From Dehalococcoidia bacterium (GTDB taxonomy: Bacteria; Chloroflexota; Dehalococcoidia; JACVQG01; JAHKAY01), in NCBI GenBank assembly GCA_030744635.1, contig JASLQE010000111.1, forward strand, positions 1 through 10,314: a stretch of 10,314 nucleotides of DNA, in the 5' to 3' direction. The notes under the pieces were generated by a model. It ran no database searches. It was not told the DNA's origin and was given only the letters and a program-made list of their open reading frames with translations. Shown piece after piece: positions 6,046 through 10,314 of the stretch (the stretch's first letter is position 1; every line of letters starts with the position of its first letter). Position numbers and translations under genes: made by a program.

Positions 6046-7308
6046 CTACTCCCAGGTACGGGTGTCTTTTACCCTTTTGTCAGCCTCGGGGATGGTGCCG
6101 GCGGGCACAAACTCCACCATATCCGCCCTTACCCGGCAGCGCTCCTGGATGTTTTTCAGCACCTCGCTGGAAAAGTCCTCCTGGGATACCTCCTCCCTGA
6201 GTTCCAGCCGCAGGGTCAGGCTATCCCGCTGCCCTTGTCTGCCCACCACCGCCTGGAAGGCGGCCACCTGGGGGAAGGGGGCCAGGGCATCGGCCACCTC
6301 CTTGGGGTGGAGGAACATGCCGCGTACTTTTACAGCGTCACCCACCCGCCCGGCTATGCGCACCAGGCGGGGAGAGGTGCGGCCACAGGCACAGGGCTCA
6401 TCGGTTATCAAGGAGAGGTCACCGGTGCCGAAACGGATGAGGCAGTAGGTGGGGGAGAAGGTTGTTACCACAACCTCTCCCATTTCACCCAGCCCAAGCT
6501 GGCGGCCCGTGGCCGGGTCCACTATCTCCAGGAGGTTCTCCTCACCGATGTGCAGCCCGGCCTTCTCGGTGCACTGATAGGCCAGCACCCCCAGGTCTGC
6601 CGTGCCGTAGTTCTCCAGGGTATCCACGCCGTATTTGTCCTCCAGGATGTGGCGCAGTGACGGTGGATACATCTCCGCCCCCAGAAAAGCCCAGCGCAGG
6701 CGGAAGTCCCGGCGGACATCGTAGCCTCGGTCCTCGGCCTTCTGGAGCAGTGCATAGAGGAAGCTGGGGGTGCCCACAAAGGCGTTGACTCCCAGTTCTT
6801 TCATAATCTCCACTTGTAGTTCAGTGTTGCCGGTGCCACCGGGCACCACCACCCCACCCAGCACCTTCACGGCCTCGTCAATCCAGTGGGCAGGGGGTAC
6901 CAGGTGGTAAGAGAAGGTGTTGAGGATGATATCCCCGGCGGTAAAGCCGGCTGCCGCCAGCCCTTTCACCACCACGGCGGCCCGTTCCAAGGGATCGCCG
7001 GCCTCCGGCTCGAAGATGGGGCCGGGTGAGGTGCATATCTTACGCAGCTTGCTTACCGGTATCGTTACGAAGCCGCCGAAAGGGGGATTGGCCTTCTGAA
7101 GGGACACCAGTTCGTCCTTGGTGGTAACGGGGAGTTTCTCCAGGTCACGGGCCGTTTGGATATCCGATGGGGAGACCCCGACCCGATCCATCTTCTCCCT
7201 TACCGCAGGGGCGTGGTGATAAGCATGCTCCACCGCCCCCCTCACCGCCCGGTCTATAAGCTGCTGCCGTTCCAGTAAGGACAGCGTTTCCGCCTTGCCC
7301 AGTGACAT
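6046..7308 (-). CDS. paaK: Phenylacetate-CoA ligase family adenylate-forming enzyme (PaaK-like)
   Basis: Members activate an aryl or other carboxylic acid to acyl-AMP and then to a CoA thioester in the cytoplasm. From the ATG at 7308 the product has 420 residues, near the usual 430-440. Recognisable ANL motifs are YGTADLG (about 234-240), RFGTGDL (292-298), GRVGDAVKVRG (320-330), and a C-terminal DKRVKDTR (410-417) with the position of the catalytic Lys. CACGRTSPRL resembles the Cys-Gly-Arg segment common in PaaK. The usual Ser/Thr/Gly phosphate-binding motif (SSGTTG) is missing; its place is taken by TSPGP (93-97) followed by IFEPEAG. The substrate is therefore uncertain and may not be phenylacetate. 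A GTG at 7335, overlapping the livF end, would add nine residues. The ATG was preferred because AGGTGG precedes it and homologues tend to begin near this Met. It lies directly behind livF, implying co-transcription with the ABC importer that may supply its acid. Confidence 0.85.
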   Translation of the reverse strand: MSLGKAETLSLLERQQLIDRAVRGAVEHAYHHAPAVREKMDRVGVSPSDIQTARDLEKLPVTTKDELVSLQKANPPFGGFVTIPVSKLRKICTSPGPIFEPEAGDPLERAAVVVKGLAAAGFTAGDIILNTFSYHLVPPAHWIDEAVKVLGGVVVPGGTGNTELQVEIMKELGVNAFVGTPSFLYALLQKAEDRGYDVRRDFRLRWAFLGAEMYPPSLRHILEDKYGVDTLENYGTADLGVLAYQCTEKAGLHIGEENLLEIVDPATGRQLGLGEMGEVVVTTFSPTYCLIRFGTGDLSLITDEPCACGRTSPRLVRIAGRVGDAVKVRGMFLHPKEVADALAPFPQVAAFQAVVGRQGQRDSLTLRLELREEVSQEDFSSEVLKNIQERCRVRADMVEFVPAGTIPEADKRVKDTRTWE

Positions 7309-7322
7309 AGCCCGATCCCCAC

Positions 7323-8117
7323 CTACCCCAGCCACCGCTTGCGGCGCTTATAGTGCTTCACATCCTTGTAGCTTTTCTGCTGGCCTACTTCGGAGAGTCC
7401 CAGGTAGAACTCCTTCACATCCTCGTTGTCCCGCAGGCCGGCGGCGGAGCCGTCCAGCACCACCCGTCCGTTCTCCATAACATATCCATAGGTGCCGATG
7501 GACAGGGCGGCCCGTGCGTTCTGCTCCACCAGCAGCATCGCGGTCTTCTCCTCCCGGTTGACGCGCTGGATGATTTCAAATATCTCCCGTACCAGGATGG
7601 GGCTGAGACCCAGGGAGGGTTCGTCCAGCAGCATCAGCTTGGGATGGGCCATCATGGCACGGCCTATGACCACCATCTGCTGCTCACCTCCGGAGAGGTA
7701 GCCTGCGGTGGCGTTGCGGTATTCCTTGAGGCGGGGGAAATAGTCATAGACCATCTCCAGATCCCGTTTCTCGCCACTGCGGCTTTTGTGGATGAGTGCC
7801 CCCGCCCTGAGGTTTTCCTCCACGGTGAGGTGCTCCAAAGTGCGCCTCCCCTCCATCACCTGGACTATGCCCATCCGGGTGATGTGCTCAGTGCCGAGGC
7901 GGTCTATCCGCTTGCCGTCAAACTCAATGTAGCCGTCGGTGACCTCCCCCAGCTCGGTGTGGAGCAGGCCGGAAACGGCCTTCAGGGCGGTGGTCTTGCC
8001 GGCCCCGTTGGCCCCCAACAGGCATATTATCTGACCATCGGGCACCTCCAAGGCCACGCCCCGGAGCACCAGGATGACATCGCTATACTTCACCTCTATG
8101 TTGCTAAGCCTGAGCAC
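7323..8117 (-). CDS. livF: LIV-type ABC transporter ATP-binding protein LivF
   Basis: LivF is one of two ATPases that drive branched-chain-amino-acid type (HAAT) ABC importers at the inner face of the membrane. The 264 residues show Walker A GANGAGKT (35-42), signature LSGGEQQ (141-147), Walker B LMLLDEP (161-167), and LLVEQNA (195-201), where LivF typically has Gln in place of the switch His. The Q-loop region reads VQVMEGRRTLEHLTVEENL, close to the VPEGR form usual for LivF. A basic C-terminal tail (DVKHYKRRKRW) extends past the typical LivF end; I recall this tail from LivF proteins encoded beside PaaK-like ligases. The start is GTG at 8117, with a strong AGGAGG at 8128-8133 but a long 10-nt spacing. 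It follows the binding-protein gene after a 92-nt gap holding a strong hairpin, and its stop overlaps the alternative GTG start of the ligase. Confidence 0.95.
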   Translation of the reverse strand: MLRLSNIEVKYSDVILVLRGVALEVPDGQIICLLGANGAGKTTALKAVSGLLHTELGEVTDGYIEFDGKRIDRLGTEHITRMGIVQVMEGRRTLEHLTVEENLRAGALIHKSRSGEKRDLEMVYDYFPRLKEYRNATAGYLSGGEQQMVVIGRAMMAHPKLMLLDEPSLGLSPILVREIFEIIQRVNREEKTAMLLVEQNARAALSIGTYGYVMENGRVVLDGSAAGLRDNEDVKEFYLGLSEVGQQKSYKDVKHYKRRKRWLG

Positions 8118-8158
8118 GCTATGTGCACCTCCTATATTGCGCTGTCATCCCAATAGTA

Positions 8159-8190
8159 GTAGGGGCTGCCCCTCCGGGGCCAGCCCCTAC
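8159..8190. repeat. REP-like GC-rich hairpin between the binding-protein gene and livF
   Basis: GTAGGGGCTG at 8159-8168 and CAGCCCCTAC at 8181-8190 are perfect 10-bp inverted arms. Inside, CCCC (8169-8172) pairs with GGGG (8176-8179) around a TCC loop, leaving one bulged C. The structure falls in the 92-nt non-coding gap just after the binding-protein stop. No T-tract follows on the minus strand (TACTACTATTGG), so it is not a classical terminator. Palindromes of the GTAGGGGC type occur dispersed in many bacterial genomes, so it may be a mobile or REP-like element. It could also protect the upstream mRNA from 3' decay. Confidence 0.7.
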
Positions 8191-8209
8191 ACCCAATATA
8201 TGTCTCTTG

Positions 8210-9496
8210 TTAGTCCGGCACCCAACCCTTGAGCAGGTTGTTGCTTGGCATCCAGTCCGAGACAATTACGAATTTCCCGTCTTTGACGACGGCAACCCGG
8301 TAGTTGTTGGCGAGGATGCCGAACTCACGGTCAATGGTTATGGGTGGGACTACCCCGCCCATATCAAGATTTGTGGTGGTAAACAGCGCCTCGTTAATGG
8401 CGTCCCGCGTCAGGTTTTCATAGCCCACTGTCTCCAGGGCTTTCTTTATTCCCTCAACCATAAAGCGGCCAAGGGTGAATCCCTGTAAATAAACCGAGTT
8501 GAATAAATCGCCCGGGCGGTATGTCAGCATGGTTTCCCTGGCCAAATTCACTCCCGGCAGATCTTCGGTAGTTAGGGCTGCAGGAACCATACCGTATAGC
8601 CCCTCCGAGGCCTCGCCAGCCGTTGCTATCGTCGCCTCCGTAAAGCCCCAGAAAATCTGTCCGAATTTTATCTTGTCTCTGATACCCATCCTAACGGCGT
8701 CCTTGAGGATTACCGAAGCGCCGGACGGCACATGGGCAAAGAAAATAAAATCAGGATCCTTGTCGGCAAGCCTCTTAAGCTCCACGCTGGCATCGGTGAG
8801 CGCATAGGGGACCCATTCCTGGCCCACATGCTCCACGCCTATGCTCTCGGCATATGCAGGGACCTGTCCCGGCAGCTCCACCCGGGCCATGGCCGTCTCC
8901 AGGTTCAGGAAGCCTACCCGTGGCGGCCTGCTTTCCGTCCAGTTGGCCTTCACCCAGTCCAGGAAGACCGCATCCTCATCCGAGTAGCCCGGGAACTCGC
9001 CGATGGAATACACTGGCCTTGCCGCCGCCGAGTTGGGCTGTATAGGCCCGTAGTACACCACGGGCACCTGGTCCCTGGTGATGGAGTCCAGGACGGTGAG
9101 CACCATGGAGCCGGCGGTGAGGTGCATCACCTGAGCGCCCCATGCCTCCAGCCTCCTGTAGGTGTCCACGGCCCGGGCGGGGTCGTAAGCCATGTCCTCC
9201 CACTTGATGTCCAAGGTGACAGTCTCCTGCACCCCCGCTGGTGAGGTATATTTCAGCCCACCCTGTACATCGTTGACATACTTGAGATAGTCCCACAGCC
9301 CGTAAGAGATGGGCTTGGTGGTGCTGGCCAGAGCCCCGGTTACGGATAGCCCCAGCCCCACCTTCACCTTCTTCTCCACCGGAGCGGCCGGTTGTGGCGC
9401 TACCGCTGGTTCCTCACCCCCGCATGCGGCCAGCAGCGGTGACGCAACCAGCAGCAGGGCACCCAACACCATTACTACCCAGTGCTTTCTCCTCAT
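8210..9496 (-). CDS. LIV-type ABC transporter substrate-binding lipoprotein (Peripla_BP_6 family)
   Basis: This is the extracellular receptor of the HAAT/LIV importer. The 428 residues begin with Met-Arg-Arg-Lys, a hydrophobic core and the lipobox L-A-A-C with Cys25, then Gly-Gly-Glu and a short Pro/Ala linker. The mature part opens with KVKVGLGLSVTGALAS, the first strand and ligand loop of type I periplasmic binding proteins. It continues with YDPARAVDTYRRL (about 111-123), TDASVELKRLADKDPDFIFF, and a C-terminal LQGFTLGRFMVEGIKKAL with the late ITIDREFG segment, all usual for Peripla_BP_6. The start is ATG at 9496 with AGGGGG about 5 nt upstream. Ligands of this family include Leu/Ile/Val, amides, urea and aromatic acids; the PaaK-like gene two genes downstream favours a carboxylic acid, but that is inference. 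It sits between livM and livF rather than first, and the hairpin right after its stop may raise its mRNA level. Confidence 0.92.
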   Translation of the reverse strand: MRRKHWVVMVLGALLLVASPLLAACGGEEPAVAPQPAAPVEKKVKVGLGLSVTGALASTTKPISYGLWDYLKYVNDVQGGLKYTSPAGVQETVTLDIKWEDMAYDPARAVDTYRRLEAWGAQVMHLTAGSMVLTVLDSITRDQVPVVYYGPIQPNSAAARPVYSIGEFPGYSDEDAVFLDWVKANWTESRPPRVGFLNLETAMARVELPGQVPAYAESIGVEHVGQEWVPYALTDASVELKRLADKDPDFIFFAHVPSGASVILKDAVRMGIRDKIKFGQIFWGFTEATIATAGEASEGLYGMVPAALTTEDLPGVNLARETMLTYRPGDLFNSVYLQGFTLGRFMVEGIKKALETVGYENLTRDAINEALFTTTNLDMGGVVPPITIDREFGILANNYRVAVVKDGKFVIVSDWMPSNNLLKGWVPD

Positions 9497-9566
9497 CTTG
9501 CCCCCTTTCTTCTTGTCCCTGCTATTTAAAGCTTTTCTAACATTGTCATGACACTTACCGACCTTG

Positions 9567-10314
9567 TCAATAGCTGAAGGGGTGGAGCCGGTAAGAAACC
9601 TTGAACATCTCCCAGCGGTGGGCCAGCCCCCGTGGTTCCATGATAAGAAATATCACGATAGCCAGGCCGATGAAGATATCGGGGAGGGAGGCCCCCACGC
9701 CAAAGGCCAGGGCAGGGATGTAAGCCCCTATCATCGGCGCCAGCCTTCGGCCAGCCTCCTCCACCACCCGTATAAACATGGTCCCGAAAAGGGCACCGGT
9801 GATACTTCCCATCCCCCCAATTACCACCATTGACAGAAACCAGATGGAGTGCATAAGGGTGTAGTGCGCTGCCTGAGCCACTCCCAGCCAGAATACATAC
9901 AGGGCACCGGCGATTCCGGCGTAGAAGCAGCCGATGAAAAAGGCCATGAGCTTATACCCGAATACATTTATCCCCATGGTCTCGGCGGCGATATCGTTGT
10001 CTCTGACGGCCACGAAAGCCCGCCCCGTTCTGCCCCGGACAATGCTCTTGGCGAAAAAGGTGAGCAGCACTAAAACGACCATGACCAGGTAGTAAAACTT
10101 TGCGTCCGAGTCCAAAACTATCCCACCGATGCTGGGCGGGGCCACCCTCACGCCGCTGGCTCCACCAAAGAAGCGGTACAGAAGCCATCCCAGGATGAAC
10201 TGGGCCGCCAGGGTAGCCAGGGCGAGGTAAAAACCCTTTAGCCTTAGTGACGGTGCCCCAAAGACCAGTCCCGTTAAGCCGGCCATGATTCCCGCTGCTG
10301 GAAGGGCCAGCCAG
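9567..10314 (-). CDS. livM: LIV-type ABC transporter permease LivM (5' end outside the window)
   Basis: LivM is one of two membrane subunits of a HAAT/LIV importer. The frame stays open to the window edge, so the N terminus is missing. An internal Met at 10286 is not the start, because the preceding in-frame codons (LALPAAGI) continue the family sequence. About 249 residues are visible of a usual 300-350. Family marks are PSLRLKGFYLALATLAAQFI near the visible start and GRAFVAVRDNDIAAETMGINVFGYKLMAFF in the middle, the cytoplasmic coupling loop typical of LivM. Several Gly/Ala-rich helices follow, including YAGIAGALYVFWLG and GGMGSITGALFGTMFIRVVEE. The binding-protein gene begins 70 nt after its stop; that gap holds a GTCATGAC palindrome (9545-9552) and the ribosome site, but no convincing promoter. 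livH and livG are probably further upstream. Confidence 0.93.
   Translation of the reverse strand, partial: WLALPAAGIMAGLTGLVFGAPSLRLKGFYLALATLAAQFILGWLLYRFFGGASGVRVAPPSIGGIVLDSDAKFYYLVMVVLVLLTFFAKSIVRGRTGRAFVAVRDNDIAAETMGINVFGYKLMAFFIGCFYAGIAGALYVFWLGVAQAAHYTLMHSIWFLSMVVIGGMGSITGALFGTMFIRVVEEAGRRLAPMIGAYIPALAFGVGASLPDIFIGLAIVIFLIMEPRGLAHRWEMFKVSYRLHPFSY

Noticed and set aside
5924..6660. Two + strand open frames of 174 and 205 codons opposite the 3' half of the paaK-like gene
   Set aside because: They overlap each other and the ligase, carry no known motifs, and are explained by codon bias of the real gene.
7353..8156. A 267-codon open frame on the + strand opposite livF
   Set aside because: livF on the other strand has every ABC ATPase motif. 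The + frame has no recognisable domain and is a shadow in GC-rich DNA.
9497..9566. Possible separate minus-strand promoter for the binding-protein gene (ATGACA followed by TTAAAT or TAAATA)
   Set aside because: The spacing is only 14-15 nt and both boxes are poor. The gap fits an operon spacer with a ribosome site.

Overview
The window looks like chromosomal DNA from an uncultured Chloroflexota bacterium, most likely of the Dehalococcoidia/SAR202 type. This is inferred from gene style, not from a marker gene. The DNA is GC-rich. Both solute-binding proteins are lipoproteins whose lipobox is followed by Cys-Gly-Gly-Glu and an Ala/Pro-rich linker, a style common in that phylum. GTG starts are frequent, and a LIV-type ABC transporter is joined to a phenylacetate-CoA-ligase-like gene. 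No rRNA, tRNA, CRISPR array, transposase or phage gene was seen.

Region 1 (about 80-3809, + strand) is a TRAP transporter operon. A well-formed promoter (TTGACA, 18 nt, extended TATAAC) precedes a DctP-type solute-binding lipoprotein, a DctQ small membrane subunit, a DctM large membrane subunit and a second DctQ paralogue. The two DctQ copies align without gaps at about 64% identity by hand count, so dctQ was duplicated around a single dctM in this window.

Region 2 (3814-5902) holds two information-processing genes transcribed away from each other. One is a YchF/OLA1-like protein (- strand) that keeps the NxxE adenine-specificity motif and the TGS domain, but has Arg for the Walker A Lys and has lost the DxAG motif. 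The other is holA, the DNA polymerase III delta subunit (+ strand). Their 46-bp spacer has TANNNT hexamers exactly 6 nt before each GTG start, which suggests back-to-back leaderless promoters. A 27-nt imperfect palindrome lies at the convergent ends of the TRAP operon and the ychF-like gene.

Region 3 (6046-10314, - strand) is a branched-chain-amino-acid/aromatic-acid type ABC cassette read right to left: livM (5' end outside the window), a Peripla_BP_6 lipoprotein, a strong GC-rich hairpin, livF, and a paaK-like adenylate-forming ligase. The inferred role is import of an organic acid followed by its activation to a CoA thioester. The permease LivH and the ATPase LivG are not in the window and may lie upstream of livM.

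Most genes belong to well-known families. The points worth a second look are the extra DctQ, the motif-depleted YchF paralogue, the leaderless divergent promoter pair, the ligase without the usual Ser/Thr/Gly phosphate-binding motif, and the hairpin after the binding-protein gene.
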